A stretch of DNA of 44,827 bases from Thalassococcus profundi (GTDB lineage Bacteria; Pseudomonadota; Alphaproteobacteria; Rhodobacterales; Rhodobacteraceae): the NCBI RefSeq assembly GCF_003344785.1, contig NZ_QPMK01000003.1, positions 49 through 44,875 of the forward strand. The letters are read 5' to 3'. Both the position numbers and the translations under genes were made by a program. Of this stretch, positions 17,262 to 26,674 are shown piece by piece. Position 1 is the first letter of the stretch. Each line of letters begins with the position of its first letter. The notes below the pieces were generated by a model that saw nothing but the letters and a program-made list of their open reading frames with translations, was not told the origin of the DNA and did not search any database.

Positions 17262-18662
17262 ATGATTCCGGTCAAGGGATACGACGGTCAGGTGGTGGCG
17301 GTTCTGGGGCTCGGACGCTCCGGCCTGTCGGCGGCGCGCAGCCTGCGGGCGGGCGGAGCCGTGCCGGTCTGCTGGGACGATACGCCGGCGGCGCGCGAAA
17401 AGGCCGAGGCAGAGGGGTTCGAGGTCCGGGACCTGGGCCGCGACGGTGGCTTCGATGACGTGACCTGCCTGACGGTGAGCCCCGGCATTCCGCATCTCTA
17501 TCCCGCGCCCAACCCGGTGATCGCCCGCGCCTGGGCGGCGGGAGTGCCGGTCGACAACGACATCGGCCTGTTCTTCCAGTCGCTTGGCACGGAAACCTGG
17601 GACGATTTCGACACGATCCCCAAGGTCGTGGCGGTCACTGGGTCGAACGGCAAATCCACCACGGCGGCGCTGATCCACCACATTCTCGTGGCGTCGGGCC
17701 GCGAAACCCAGCTGGCGGGCAACATCGGGCGCGGGGTTCTGGACATCGATCCGCCGGGCAATGGCGGCGTGGTGGTGCTGGAGTTGTCCTCCTACCAAAC
17801 CGACCTCGCGCGGGCGCTGACGCCCGACGTTGCCGTGTTCACCAACCTCTCGCCCGACCACCTTGACCGGCACGGTGGGCTTGGGGGGTATTTCGCCGCG
17901 AAGCGCCGCCTATTTGCCGAAGGCGGGCCGGATCGGGCGGTGATCGGTGTGGACGAGAATGAGGGGCGTTACCTGGTCAACCAGCTCAGCGCCGGGCGCG
18001 GCGACGACCGGGTGATCCGCGTGTCGTCGGGGCAGAAGCTGAGCGGGCCGGGCTGGGACGTCTTTGCGCGCAAGGGGTTCCTGACCGAGTGGCGCAAGGG
18101 CAAGCAGGTGGCGGCGATCGATCTGCGGCAGGTCAAGGGCTTGCCGGGCGCGCACAACCACCAGAACGCCTGCGCCGCCTATGCCGCCTGCCGGACCTTG
18201 GGACTGGCACCGCGCCAGATCGAAGCGGCATTCCACAGCTTTGCCGGTCTGCCGCACCGCAGCCAGATCGTCGCGGAGGTGGGTGGAGTGACCTACGTCA
18301 ACGATTCCAAGGCGACCAACGTCGACTCGGCGCTCAAGGCGTTGCTGGCCTTCGACCGCATCCGCTGGATCTGCGGCGGGCTGCAGAAGGAAGGCGGGCT
18401 GGAGGCGCTGACGCCCGGCTTCGATCATGTGGTCAAGGCCTACGTGATCGGGCGGGAGGCGACGCAATTTTCGCTGGGATTGCAGGGGCTCGACGCGGAG
18501 ATTTGCACCGATATGGCAACGGCCGTCGCGCGTGCAGCCGCGGAGGCGCAACCGGGCGAGACGGTTCTGTTGGCCCCGGCGGCGGCGAGTTTTGACCAGT
18601 ACGACAATTTCGAGAAGCGTGGAGAGGATTTTATCGACAAAGTTCAGGGGCTTATGCGCTGA
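17262..18662 (+). CDS. murD: UDP-MurNAc-L-Ala:D-Glu ligase MurD
   Basis: This 466-residue Mur ligase starts with the Rossmann-like domain [18 protein letters not shown]. The ATP loop [18 protein letters not shown] lies near residue 125, NIGRGVLD and [10 protein letters not shown] near 155-180, and [12 protein letters not shown] near 193. [15 protein letters not shown] is in the C-terminal domain. It adds D-Glu to UDP-MurNAc-L-Ala. I prefer the ATG at 17262 over the GTG nine bases earlier because of the GGGGG upstream. Its 3' end overlaps the convergent FAD-oxidoreductase gene by 19 bases. Confidence 0.96.
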   Translation: MIPVKGYDGQVVAVLGLGRSGLSAARSLRAGGAVPVCWDDTPAAREKAEAEGFEVRDLGRDGGFDDVTCLTVSPGIPHLYPAPNPVIARAWAAGVPVDNDIGLFFQSLGTETWDDFDTIPKVVAVTGSNGKSTTAALIHHILVASGRETQLAGNIGRGVLDIDPPGNGGVVVLELSSYQTDLARALTPDVAVFTNLSPDHLDRHGGLGGYFAAKRRLFAEGGPDRAVIGVDENEGRYLVNQLSAGRGDDRVIRVSSGQKLSGPGWDVFARKGFLTEWRKGKQVAAIDLRQVKGLPGAHNHQNACAAYAACRTLGLAPRQIEAAFHSFAGLPHRSQIVAEVGGVTYVNDSKATNVDSALKALLAFDRIRWICGGLQKEGGLEALTPGFDHVVKAYVIGREATQFSLGLQGLDAEICTDMATAVARAAAEAQPGETVLLAPAAASFDQYDNFEKRGEDFIDKVQGLMR

Positions 18663-19831
18663 TCTTCCGAGATGGCCTGCCCCGCAGCCCAGCCCGAGGA
18701 CCAGGCCCACTGGAAGTTGTAGCCGCCGAGCCAGCCGGTGACATCGACCGCTTCGCCGATGAAGTAGAGGCCCGGAATTCTGTTCGACATCATGGTCTTG
18801 GAAGACAGGCTTGATGTGTCGATGCCACCCAGCGTCACTTCTGCCGTGCGGTAGCCTTCGGTGCCCGAGGGGCGCTGGTGCCAATGATGCAAGGCCTCGG
18901 CCAGCGCGTCGATGCGGGCATCGCTGAGATCTGCGAGATTGCCTTTGAGGTCAAGCGTCTGGCCGAGGTAGTCCACCAGCCGCGCGGGCAGGTGCCGCGC
19001 GAGTTCGGTGGTCAGGGCGCGCTTGCCGGACTGCTGCCGCGCATCGCGCAGGAGTTGCGCCAAGGGCTGACCCGGCAGCAGGTCGATTTCAAGACTTTCG
19101 CTTTCACGCCAGTAGCTTGACGCCTGAAGCATCGCCGGACCGGATAGGCCGCGATGGGTGAAGAGCAGCGCTTCGTCGAAACTGGTGCCGCCGGCGGTGA
19201 CGCGGGACGGGGTGGCGACACCGGCCAGCGCGGAGAACCGGCCTTCGGGGAAGGTGAAGGGTACGAGGCCCGGGCGCACCTCGGTCACCGGGTGGTCGAA
19301 CTGCCGGGCGATGTCATATGCCAGACCCGTGGCGCCCATCTTGGGTATGGACTTTCCGCCCGTGGCAATAACGAGGTTTCTGCACCCCAAATCAATGGCT
19401 TGTCCGTCTTTCTCAACGCGCGCTGCGAAGCCTGCGTCGGTCCTGCGCAGGTCGCGCAGGGCGGTGGAGAGCCAGAGTTCGGCCCCCGCCATCTCGGCCC
19501 GCAACATGGCGATGATGTCGCGGGCGGAGGTGTCGCAGAAAAGCTGGCCCAGCGTCTTTTCGTGCCAGGGGATGCCGTGCTTCTGCACCAGGTCGAGGAA
19601 ATCCCACTGGGTGTAGCGGCTGAGGGCGCTCTTGTGGAAATGCGGATTCCGGCCAACGAAACACGCGGGATCGACGCCGAGATTGGTGAAATTGCAGCGC
19701 CCGCCGCCGGAGATGCGGATCTTTTCGCCGGGATTGCGGGCATGGTCGATGACCACCGTGCCCGGTCCGGCATGGGCGGCGCACATCATGCCGGCAGCGC
19801 CGGCGCCGAGGATCAGGGTGGCGATCTGCAT
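18644..19831 (-). CDS. HI0933/YhiN-family FAD-dependent oxidoreductase
   Basis: A 395-residue flavoprotein of the HI0933/YhiN (BaiN) family. It has an N-terminal dinucleotide-binding motif [13 protein letters not shown] (residues 6-18). The family hallmark [12 protein letters not shown] follows near residue 39, then [17 protein letters not shown] near 155. The C-terminal FAD-contacting segment is [20 protein letters not shown], followed by the usual [11 protein letters not shown]. The substrate is not established for most members. It is the only minus-strand gene inside the dcw cluster, converging on murD and divergent from ftsW, so it is probably transcribed on its own. Upstream ATGs at 19846 and 19855 are alternative starts. 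Confidence 0.88.
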   Translation of the reverse strand: MQIATLILGAGAAGMMCAAHAGPGTVVIDHARNPGEKIRISGGGRCNFTNLGVDPACFVGRNPHFHKSALSRYTQWDFLDLVQKHGIPWHEKTLGQLFCDTSARDIIAMLRAEMAGAELWLSTALRDLRRTDAGFAARVEKDGQAIDLGCRNLVIATGGKSIPKMGATGLAYDIARQFDHPVTEVRPGLVPFTFPEGRFSALAGVATPSRVTAGGTSFDEALLFTHRGLSGPAMLQASSYWRESESLEIDLLPGQPLAQLLRDARQQSGKRALTTELARHLPARLVDYLGQTLDLKGNLADLSDARIDALAEALHHWHQRPSGTEGYRTAEVTLGGIDTSSLSSKTMMSNRIPGLYFIGEAVDVTGWLGGYNFQWAWSSGWAAGQAISEDQRISP

Positions 19832-19979
19832 GGGTCTCTGAACCATGCCGCGCACAGCGGCGCAAGATCGCGGTGGGGTGCCGGGGGCGGATTTATGTGG
19901 CGGGATTCGGCCAAAGTCGTTAGACTGCGCGTCAGACCCGGAAAACCGGGCGGCACGAGGCAGTGAAGGCGGGCGGCAT

Positions 19980-21146
19980 ATGACAGAGATGGTCTATGGC
20001 ACGATTCCGGTGCGCGACGGCGAACCGGTCTTGCCGAAGTGGTGGCGGACGGTCGACAAGTGGTCGCTGTCCTGCATTCTGATCCTGTTCGGGATCGGCC
20101 TCTTGCTCGGGCTCGCGGCCTCGCCGCCGCTGGCCGAGCGCAACAACCTGCAGCCTTTTCACTACGTGCAGCGGCAGGCTTTCTTCGGGGGGCTTGCGCT
20201 GACGGTCATGGTGCTGATGTCGATGATGTCGCCGCAGGTGGTGCGGCGGGTCGCGGTGGTGGGGTTCCTGATCTCCTTCGTGGCGATCGCGCTGCTGCCG
20301 ATCTTCGGCACGGATTTCGGCAAGGGGGCGGTGCGCTGGTATTCGCTGGGCTTCGCGTCGTTGCAGCCGAGCGAATTCCTCAAGCCCGGCTTCGTGGTCG
20401 TCACCGCCTGGATGATGGCGGCGAGCCAGGAGATCAATGGCCCGCCGGGCAAGCTCTGGTCGTTCTCGCTGGCCATCGCCATCGTGCTGATGCTGGCGCT
20501 GCAGCCGGACTTCGGCCAGGCGTGCCTCGTGCTCTTTGGATGGGGGGTCATGTACTTCGTTGCCGGAGCGCCGATGCTGCTTCTGGTGGGCATCGCTGGA
20601 ATGGTGGTCCTTGCAGGCACCTTCGCCTACGAGAATTCCGAGCATTTCGCCCGCCGGATCGACGGTTTCCTGAACCCCGAGGTCGATCCGACGACGCAGC
20701 TGGGCTACGCGACAAACGCCATCCAGGAGGGCGGGTTCTTTGGCGTCGGAGTCGGCGAGGGGCAGGTGAAATGGTCTCTGCCCGATGCGCACACCGATTT
20801 CATCATCGCCGTGGCCGCCGAGGAATACGGGCTGGTTCTGGTGCTTTGCATCATCGCGCTTTACGCGGCCATCGTGGTGCGCAGCCTGATCCGGCTGATG
20901 CGCGAGCGCGATCCCTTCATCCGGCTGGCGGGCACGGGGCTGGCCTGCATGTTCGGCGTGCAGGCGATGATCAACATGGGCGTTGCGGTGCGGCTGCTGC
21001 CCGCGAAGGGCATGACGCTGCCGTTCGTCAGCTACGGCGGATCTTCGCTGATCGCGGGCGGAATTGCCGTCGGCATGCTGCTGGCCTTTACACGGGTGCG
21101 TCCGCAGGGCGAGATAGGCGACATTCTGCGGGGCAGGCCGCGGTAG
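19980..21146 (+). CDS. ftsW: Septal peptidoglycan polymerase FtsW (SEDS family)
   Basis: A 388-residue SEDS membrane protein with about ten helices. Signatures include KGAVRWYSLGFASLQPSEFL near residue 115, the PDFGQACLV segment near 178, and the loop VRLLPAKGMTLPFVSYGGSS near 338. It polymerises glycan from lipid II at the septum in complex with FtsI. A GAAGG precedes the chosen ATG. The 148-base divergent gap to the oxidoreductase gene should hold a promoter, giving a second entry point into the cluster, though no clear -35/-10 is visible. Confidence 0.96.
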   Translation: MTEMVYGTIPVRDGEPVLPKWWRTVDKWSLSCILILFGIGLLLGLAASPPLAERNNLQPFHYVQRQAFFGGLALTVMVLMSMMSPQVVRRVAVVGFLISFVAIALLPIFGTDFGKGAVRWYSLGFASLQPSEFLKPGFVVVTAWMMAASQEINGPPGKLWSFSLAIAIVLMLALQPDFGQACLVLFGWGVMYFVAGAPMLLLVGIAGMVVLAGTFAYENSEHFARRIDGFLNPEVDPTTQLGYATNAIQEGGFFGVGVGEGQVKWSLPDAHTDFIIAVAAEEYGLVLVLCIIALYAAIVVRSLIRLMRERDPFIRLAGTGLACMFGVQAMINMGVAVRLLPAKGMTLPFVSYGGSSLIAGGIAVGMLLAFTRVRPQGEIGDILRGRPR

Positions 21147-21157
21147 CAAGCAGGGAC

Positions 21158-21176
21158 GGTGGGTTGCAAACCCACC
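21158..21176 (+). repeat. Short hairpin element GGTGGGTT/AACCCACC between ftsW and murG
   Basis: An 8-bp perfect stem with a 3-base loop sits in the 45-base ftsW-murG gap, flanked by CCTACG. Elements of the form GTAGGGTGGGTTTGCAACCCACC are widely scattered in bacterial genomes by general familiarity, so this is likely a REP-like copy. Only one copy is in this window. It may trim or stabilise the message. Confidence 0.5.
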
Positions 21177-21191
21177 CTACGCGTGAGGCAT

Positions 21192-22331
21192 ATGGCACAG
21201 ACGGACCGACAGCCGCTTCTGGTGATCGCCGCAGGCGGCACGGGCGGGCACATGTTCCCGGCCCAGGCGCTGGCGGAACAGATGCTGCGCCAGGGCTGGC
21301 GGGTGAAGCTGAGCACAGATGCCCGCGGCGCGCGCTACACCGGCGGCTTTCCGGACGCGGTCGAGATCGAGGAGGTGAGCAGCGCCACCTTCGCCCGCGG
21401 CGGCCTCGCGGCGAAGCTGGGCGTGCCGTTCAAGATCGCGGGCGGCGTCCTTGGCATGGCGGCGCGGATGCGCCGGGACCGGCCCGATGCGGTGGTGGGC
21501 TTCGGCGGCTACCCGAGCATCCCGGCGCTGGCGGCGGCGACCCTGCTGCGGCTGCCGCGGATGATCCACGAACAGAATGGCGTGCTGGGCCGGGTGAACA
21601 AGCTGTTCGCCAGCCGCGTGCACCTCGTGGCTTGCGGCACCTGGCCCACCGACCTGCCCGAGGGCGTCGAGGGCGTGCATGTGGGCAATCCGGTGCGGGC
21701 GGCGGTGCGCGACCGGGCCGGGGCGGGCTACATCGTGCCCGGCGACTACCCGATGTCGATCCTCGTGATCGGCGGCAGCCAGGGCGCGCGCATCCTGAGC
21801 GACGTGGTGCCGCCGGCCATCGCGGCGCTGCCGATGGCGGCACTCAGGCACCTGCGGATCAGCCACCAGGCCCGCGAGGAGGATGCGGAGAGGGTGGCGG
21901 AGTTCTACGCGCAGAACGGCATCGACGCGGATGTGCAGCCGTTCTTTACCGACATTCCCACCCGGATGACCGAGGCGCAGCTGGTGATCTCGCGCTCGGG
22001 TGCGAGCAGCGTGGCGGATATCAGCGTGATCGGACGTCCGTCGATCCTGATCCCCTTTGCCGCGGCAACCGGCGATCACCAGACCGCCAATGCCCGACAG
22101 CTGGTCGAGGCGGGGGCGGCGATCCGGATCCCGGAATCGAAACTGAGCATCGACGATCTGACCGCCGCGATCCTGGCGATTCTGGACAATCCGGACGGCG
22201 CATTGCACATGACCCAGGCTGCGCTGGCCGTATCGAAACCCGGGGCGGCAGAGGAACTGGCCGCGCTCGTGCAATACCTGGCCCATGGTGAGGTCGGGGA
22301 TCATAACGGAGGCGAGGCAGATGAAAATTGA
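21192..22331 (+). CDS. murG: UDP-GlcNAc:lipid I GlcNAc-transferase MurG
   Basis: A 379-residue GT-B glycosyltransferase. The N-terminal G-loop is [17 protein letters not shown] (about residues 13-29). [14 protein letters not shown] and [14 protein letters not shown] follow near 104-135, and [14 protein letters not shown] opens the second domain. [20 protein letters not shown] and [17 protein letters not shown] near the end are the UDP-GlcNAc-binding region. It converts lipid I to lipid II on the inner face of the membrane. I chose the ATG after GAGGCAT; an in-frame ATG at 21159 would add 11 residues read from the repeat. Confidence 0.97.
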   Translation: MAQTDRQPLLVIAAGGTGGHMFPAQALAEQMLRQGWRVKLSTDARGARYTGGFPDAVEIEEVSSATFARGGLAAKLGVPFKIAGGVLGMAARMRRDRPDAVVGFGGYPSIPALAAATLLRLPRMIHEQNGVLGRVNKLFASRVHLVACGTWPTDLPEGVEGVHVGNPVRAAVRDRAGAGYIVPGDYPMSILVIGGSQGARILSDVVPPAIAALPMAALRHLRISHQAREEDAERVAEFYAQNGIDADVQPFFTDIPTRMTEAQLVISRSGASSVADISVIGRPSILIPFAAATGDHQTANARQLVEAGAAIRIPESKLSIDDLTAAILAILDNPDGALHMTQAALAVSKPGAAEELAALVQYLAHGEVGDHNGGEADEN

Positions 22332-22353
22332 AAAAATACCAGGAGGTGCCGTG

Positions 22354-23751
22354 ATGAGCGCCGCAACCAAGCTGCCCGGGGATGTGGGCCCGATCCACTT
22401 CGTCGGGATCGGCGGCATCGGCATGTCGGGCATTGCCGAGGTGCTGCTCAATCACGGTTACGTGGTGCAGGGGTCCGACCTCAAGCGGTCGAAGATCACC
22501 GACCGGCTGGAGAGCCTCGGCGCGCATATTTTCGAAGGGCAGGCGGCGGAGAACCTCGAGTCGGCCGAGGTCGTGGTGATCTCTTCGGCGATCAAGGCCG
22601 GCAATCCCGAGCTTGACGAGGCGCGCCGGCGCGGCATGCCGGTGGTGCGGCGGGCCGAGATGCTGGCGGAGCTCATGCGGCTCAAGTCCAACATCGCGGT
22701 GGCGGGCACCCACGGCAAGACGACGACCACCACGATGGTGGCGGCGCTGCTGGACGAAGGCAAGTTCGATCCCACCGTCGTCAACGGCGGCATCATCCAC
22801 AAGTACGGGTCCAACGCCCGCATGGGCACCGGCGAATGGATGGTGGTGGAGGCCGATGAGAGCGACGGCACCTTCAACCGTCTGCCCGCGACCATCGCCA
22901 TCGTCACCAACATCGACCCCGAGCACATGGAGCACTGGGGCGATTTCGATAGCCTTCGGCGCGGTTTTTACGAATTCGTCAGCAATATCCCGTTCTATGG
23001 CCTGGCCGTCTGCTGCACCGACCATGAAGAGGTTCAGCGCCTGGTGGGCCGGGTCACCGACCGGCGGGTGGTGACCTACGGCTTCAACGCCCAGGCGGAC
23101 GTGCGTGCGGTGAACCTGCGCTACGAAAAGGGCGTGGCGCATTTCGACATCCTGCTGCAGGCGGAGGGTACGAAGATCGAGGGATGCAGCCTGCCGATGC
23201 CGGGCGATCACAACGTCAGCAACGCGCTGAGCGCCGTGGCGGTGGCCCGGCATCTGGGCATGAAGCGCGAAGAGATCCGCGCGGCGCTGGCCGGGTTCGG
23301 CGGGGTGAACCGACGGTTCACCCGCGTGGGCGAGGTCAACGGCGTCGCCATCATCGACGATTACGGCCACCATCCGGTGGAGATCGCAGCCGTGCTCAAG
23401 GCGGCGCGCCAAGCCACCGAGGGCCGGGTGATCGCGGTGCATCAGCCGCACAGGTATTCGCGGTTGAGTGCGCTTTTCGATGATTTCTGCGCCTGTTTCA
23501 ACGAGGCCGACGTGGTGGCCATCGCCGAGGTCTATGCCGCCGGCGAGGACCCGATCGAAGGCGCCAGCCGTGACGACCTGGTCGCGGGGCTGATCCAGCA
23601 CGGTCACCGGCATGCGCGGGCCATCGTCGACGAGGACGACCTTGAACGGCTGGTGCGCGAACAGGCGCGGCCGGGCGACATGGTGGTCTGCCTCGGTGCG
23701 GGCACGATTTCGGCCTGGGCCAACGGCCTGCCGAAACGCCTGGCCTCGTGA
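22354..23751 (+). CDS. murC: UDP-MurNAc:L-alanine ligase MurC
   Basis: A 465-residue Mur ligase. [18 protein letters not shown] opens the protein, the ATP loop [17 protein letters not shown] is near residue 118, and [10 protein letters not shown] near 168. [13 protein letters not shown] follows near 187, and [16 protein letters not shown] with HQPHRYSRL lie in the C-terminal domain. It adds the first stem-peptide residue. An AGGAGG seven bases before the ATG at 22354 decides the start over upstream in-frame codons that overlap murG. Confidence 0.98.
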   Translation: MSAATKLPGDVGPIHFVGIGGIGMSGIAEVLLNHGYVVQGSDLKRSKITDRLESLGAHIFEGQAAENLESAEVVVISSAIKAGNPELDEARRRGMPVVRRAEMLAELMRLKSNIAVAGTHGKTTTTTMVAALLDEGKFDPTVVNGGIIHKYGSNARMGTGEWMVVEADESDGTFNRLPATIAIVTNIDPEHMEHWGDFDSLRRGFYEFVSNIPFYGLAVCCTDHEEVQRLVGRVTDRRVVTYGFNAQADVRAVNLRYEKGVAHFDILLQAEGTKIEGCSLPMPGDHNVSNALSAVAVARHLGMKREEIRAALAGFGGVNRRFTRVGEVNGVAIIDDYGHHPVEIAAVLKAARQATEGRVIAVHQPHRYSRLSALFDDFCACFNEADVVAIAEVYAAGEDPIEGASRDDLVAGLIQHGHRHARAIVDEDDLERLVREQARPGDMVVCLGAGTISAWANGLPKRLAS

Positions 23752-23766
23752 GAGCGGCGGGGTTGC

Positions 23767-23831
23767 CGGGGGCGCTGCCCCCGTCGCCCGGAGGGCGACT
23801 CCCCCGGAGGTTTAGGGGCAAGATGAAGATC
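23767..23831 (+). repeat. Dispersed Rhodobacterales-type intergenic element, copy 2
   Basis: Two adjacent hairpins, CGGGGGC-gct-GCCCCCG (23767-23783) and GTCGCCC-gga-GGGCGAC (23783-23799), are followed by CCCCCGGAGGTTTAGGGGCAAGATGAAG. The tail matches the element before murF. It separates murC from the DUF2484 pair and could terminate or process the message. A similar GC-rich hairpin starts at the right window edge after cysE. Confidence 0.65.
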
Positions 23832-23842
23832 GGGCTCGTGCC

Positions 23843-24097
23843 ATGAGCGCGGCGCTGGTCACGGCCTGTTTCTGGGTGCTTGCCGCGACCCTTACGGCAT
23901 TGCTGCCGATGCGGCGGCAATACGTGCCGGGGCTGGCGCTGCTGGTGACGGCGCCGGTCCTGCTGGCCTGGCTGGGCCATGTGCACGGCGGCGCGGTCTT
24001 TGGCCTGTGCCTTGCGGCGGTCGTGTCGATGTTCCGCAACCCGTTGAAATATTTCCTGGCCCGCCTGCGCGGGGCACAGCCGGAGAGGCCGGAATGA
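23843..24097 (+). CDS. DUF2484 family membrane protein, first copy
   Basis: An 84-residue protein with three predicted membrane segments (about residues 4-21, 28-44 and 49-66) and a basic C-terminus FRNPLKYFLARLRG. I recognise it as DUF2484, a family I associate with Rhodobacterales. No function is known. Its stop overlaps the start of a second DUF2484 gene of identical length, pointing to an ancient tandem duplication and possibly a heteromeric complex. It lies between murC and murB, so a link to cell-wall synthesis is possible but unproven. Confidence 0.75.
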   Translation: MSAALVTACFWVLAATLTALLPMRRQYVPGLALLVTAPVLLAWLGHVHGGAVFGLCLAAVVSMFRNPLKYFLARLRGAQPERPE

Positions 24098-24348
24098 ATA
24101 CCTCGTTGATCCTGGCCCTGCTCTGGGCGCTGTCGGCGAACGTGCTGGCGATGATCCCGTCGCGGGATCATCACTGGACGCGGGCCTATATCCTCATCGC
24201 GCTGGGCATTCCGCTGCTGGGCTACGTCACGTGGGAAAACGGACCCTGGATCGGGCTGCTGGCGCTGGCGGCGGGCATGTCCGTTCTGCGCTGGCCGGTC
24301 CGCTATCTTTGGCGTTGGCTGCAGGCACGGGTGGGGCGCGGCGCCTGA
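24094..24348 (+). CDS. DUF2484 family membrane protein, second copy
   Basis: Also 84 residues, aligning end to end with the preceding protein. Shared features are a hydrophobic first helix ending ...A.LP/IPSR, a middle helix, and a third helix followed by MS.(F/L)R.P(L/V)(K/R)Y. The start ATG overlaps the upstream stop (ATGA), so the two are coupled. The sequences have diverged widely while keeping length and topology, which suggests both copies are functional. Function unknown. Confidence 0.75.
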   Translation: MNTSLILALLWALSANVLAMIPSRDHHWTRAYILIALGIPLLGYVTWENGPWIGLLALAAGMSVLRWPVRYLWRWLQARVGRGA

Positions 24349-24401
24349 GGTCCTACGGTTTCTGTTGATCGGCCGCTGCGCGATGGGGCAGACTGGCGGC
24401 G

Positions 24402-24671
24402 ATGGTCTATGTCCTGCCTCTTGTCTGTTTCGTCGCGGCGCTGATCGTGGCGCGCTGGGCGCTCTTGCAGCGGCTTGGCGCTGTCGTCCTGGCGGCGGCG
24501 CTGATGGTCGTGGCGGCGGCGGCCTGGGCGATCTGGGCCGGGCGGCAGCAGACCGGCTGGGACGGGATCGGCTATGCGATCTTCGCGACGCTGATCTGCG
24601 CGCCGGTCCTGCTGGGCGGCGGACTTGGCGCCCTGCTGGGCTGGTTGCGGCGCAGGCGGGGCGGGGCATGA
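24402..24671 (+). CDS. Small hypothetical membrane protein
   Basis: An 89-residue protein with three hydrophobic segments (about residues 3-20, 26-46 and 58-80) and an Arg-rich C-terminus (LRRRRGGA). I do not recognise the family. Position after the DUF2484 pair and 68 bases before murB, in the same direction, suggests it belongs to the same transcript. The ribosome-binding site is weak (ACTGGCGGCG). It could be a diverged relative of the DUF2484 proteins by size and topology, but the sequence does not clearly show this. Confidence 0.6.
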   Translation: MVYVLPLVCFVAALIVARWALLQRLGAVVLAAALMVVAAAAWAIWAGRQQTGWDGIGYAIFATLICAPVLLGGGLGALLGWLRRRRGGA

Positions 24672-24739
24672 TCCGTTCCGGGCCCGGATCGGGCGGCGCG
24701 GGGCTTGCCACCGCCGCCCCCGCGGATTAGCAGGGCGGC

Positions 24740-25669
24740 ATGATCCATGATCTGCCCGAGACCCGGGGGCGGCTGACGCCCGGAAAGCTGCTGTCGGAGC
24801 TGACGTGGCTGCGCGTGGGCGGAGCGGCGGATGTGCTGTTCCAGCCCGCCGATGTCGAGGACCTTTGTACCTTCCTGGGCGGCCTGAACGTTGAGGTGCC
24901 GGTCTTTCCCATGGGGGTCGGCAGCAACCTGATCGTGCGGGACGGCGGTTTGCGTGCGGTGGTCATTCGGCTGGGGCGGGGGTTCAACGCGATCGAGGTC
25001 GAGGGAACGCGCGTGACGGCCGGAGCGGCGGCGCTGGATGCGCATGTGGCGCGGCGCGCGGCGGAGACGGGGGTGGACCTGACCTTTCTGCGCACGATCC
25101 CCGGGTCGGTCGGCGGCGCGGTGCGGATGAACGCCGGCTGCTACGGCTCTTACGTCGCGGATGTCTTTGTCGAGGCGACGGCGGTGACGCGCGAGGGCGC
25201 GCTGGTCACCGTGACGGCGCAGGATCTGGATTTCGCCTATCGGCAGACCCGACTGCCCGAGGGCTGGGTGATTGTCGAGGCGACATTCGAGGGAGTGCCG
25301 GGCGATCCGGACGCGCTGGCCGACAAGATGACGGATCAGCTGGCCCGCCGCGATGCCAGCCAGCCGACCAAAGACCGCACCGCGGGCAGCACTTTCCGCA
25401 ATCCGGCGGGGTTTTCCAGCACGGGGCGCGCCGATGACAGCCAGGATCTCAAGGCCTGGAAGGTCATCGACGACGCCGGCATGCGCGGCGCGCGCCGGGG
25501 CGGGGCGCAGATGAGCGAGATGCACTCGAACTTCCTTGTCAACACCGGCACGGCCACGGCGGCCGATCTGGAGGGATTGGGCGAAGAGGTGCGAAAAAAG
25601 GTTTTCCAACACAGCGGAATAGAGTTACACTGGGAAATCATGCGCATCGGGGAACCGGCGCAGGAATAA
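24740..25669 (+). CDS. murB: UDP-N-acetylenolpyruvoylglucosamine reductase MurB
   Basis: A 309-residue FAD enzyme. [15 protein letters not shown] lies near residue 24, the FAD-binding [17 protein letters not shown] near 55, and [21 protein letters not shown] near 115. The catalytic-serine segment AGSTFRNP is near 213. The C-terminal part has [22 protein letters not shown]. It reduces enolpyruvyl-UDP-GlcNAc to UDP-MurNAc, the first committed substrate for MurC. The stop is followed by a 90-base structured spacer before ddl. Confidence 0.97.
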   Translation: MIHDLPETRGRLTPGKLLSELTWLRVGGAADVLFQPADVEDLCTFLGGLNVEVPVFPMGVGSNLIVRDGGLRAVVIRLGRGFNAIEVEGTRVTAGAAALDAHVARRAAETGVDLTFLRTIPGSVGGAVRMNAGCYGSYVADVFVEATAVTREGALVTVTAQDLDFAYRQTRLPEGWVIVEATFEGVPGDPDALADKMTDQLARRDASQPTKDRTAGSTFRNPAGFSSTGRADDSQDLKAWKVIDDAGMRGARRGGAQMSEMHSNFLVNTGTATAADLEGLGEEVRKKVFQHSGIELHWEIMRIGEPAQE

Positions 25670-25738
25670 GGGCGAAAACGCCCGGCAGAAAAGAGCGACC
25701 ACAGGCAGGTTGCAACCAAGAACAAGGGGCAAAGCCCC
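25670..25738 (+). repeat. Cluster of small dyads between murB and ddl
   Basis: Three short dyads occur in the murB-ddl spacer: GGGCG-aaaa-CGCCC (25670-25683), the palindrome GGTTGCAACC (25708-25717) and GGGGC-aaa-GCCCC (25726-25738). They are too short to be strong terminators. The last resembles the GC-rich part of the dispersed elements elsewhere in the cluster. Confidence 0.4.
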
Positions 25739-25759
25739 GGGACATTGAGGCGGTTTGGG

Positions 25760-26674
25760 ATGTCGAGCAGGGCATTCCCGAAAGTGGCGGTATTGATGGG
25801 CGGACCCTCGGCCGAGCGCGAGGTGTCGTTGAGCTCTGGGCGCGAATGCGCCGCTGCTTTGCGGGATCAGGGATACGAGGTGATCGAGGTCGATGCCGGC
25901 CCCGACCTCGTGACGCGTTTGCAGGACGCCGCGCCCGACGCCGTTTTCAACGCACTTCATGGACGCTGGGGCGAGGATGGCTGCGTGCAGGGTGTGCTGG
26001 AATGGCTGCGGCTGCCTTACACGCATTCCGGCGTGCTGGCCTCGGCGCTGGCGATGGACAAGGAACGGTCGAAGGACGTCTACCGCGCCGTCGGTCTCCC
26101 GGTGGTGGAGAGCCTACTGGCACCCAAGTCTCAGGTCATGGCGGGGCACGTGATGACGCCGCCCTACGTGGTCAAGCCCAACAACGAAGGATCGAGTGTC
26201 GGGGTCTACCTGGTGCAGGAGGCCGCCAACGGCCCGCCGCAGCTGTCGGACGACATGCCCGGGACGGTGATGGTCGAGGCTTTCGCGCCGGGGCGCGAAC
26301 TGACCGCCACGGTGATGGGCGACCGGGCACTGACAGTCACGGATATCCTGACCGACGGCTGGTACGATTACGATGCCAAGTACAAGCCCGGCGGGTCGCG
26401 CCATGTGGTGCCCGCCGAAATCCCGCAGGACATTTTCGACGCCTGCCTCGACTACGCATTGCGCGCACACGCGGCGCTGGGGTGCCGGGGCGTGAGTCGC
26501 ACGGATTTCCGCTGGGACGAGAGCAAGGGCCTTGCGGGGCTGGTACTGCTTGAAACGAACACGCAGCCGGGAATGACCCCGACCTCGCTGAGCCCCGAGC
26601 AGGGGGAATGCGTCGGCATCTCGTTCGGCGAGATGTGCGCCTGGATGGTGGAGGATGCCTCGTGCAACAGGTGA
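25760..26674 (+). CDS. ddl: D-alanine--D-alanine ligase
   Basis: A 304-residue ATP-grasp ligase. VLMGGPSAEREVSLSSG opens the protein. FNALHGRWGEDGCVQGVLE follows near residue 62, PYVVKPNNEGSSVGVYLV near 136, and LETNTQPGMTPTSLSP near 263 carries the metal-binding end. It makes D-Ala-D-Ala for MurF. I use the ATG at 25760 with GAGG upstream; a TTG at 25745 is an unlikely alternative. The ftsQ start lies inside its 3' end. Confidence 0.97.
   Translation: MSSRAFPKVAVLMGGPSAEREVSLSSGRECAAALRDQGYEVIEVDAGPDLVTRLQDAAPDAVFNALHGRWGEDGCVQGVLEWLRLPYTHSGVLASALAMDKERSKDVYRAVGLPVVESLLAPKSQVMAGHVMTPPYVVKPNNEGSSVGVYLVQEAANGPPQLSDDMPGTVMVEAFAPGRELTATVMGDRALTVTDILTDGWYDYDAKYKPGGSRHVVPAEIPQDIFDACLDYALRAHAALGCRGVSRTDFRWDESKGLAGLVLLETNTQPGMTPTSLSPEQGECVGISFGEMCAWMVEDASCNR

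Noticed and set aside
20039-22291. 750-codon plus-strand ORF running through ftsW into murG
   Set aside because: It is an alternate-frame shadow with low-complexity Arg/Gly/Ala composition; both ftsW and murG are intact in other frames.
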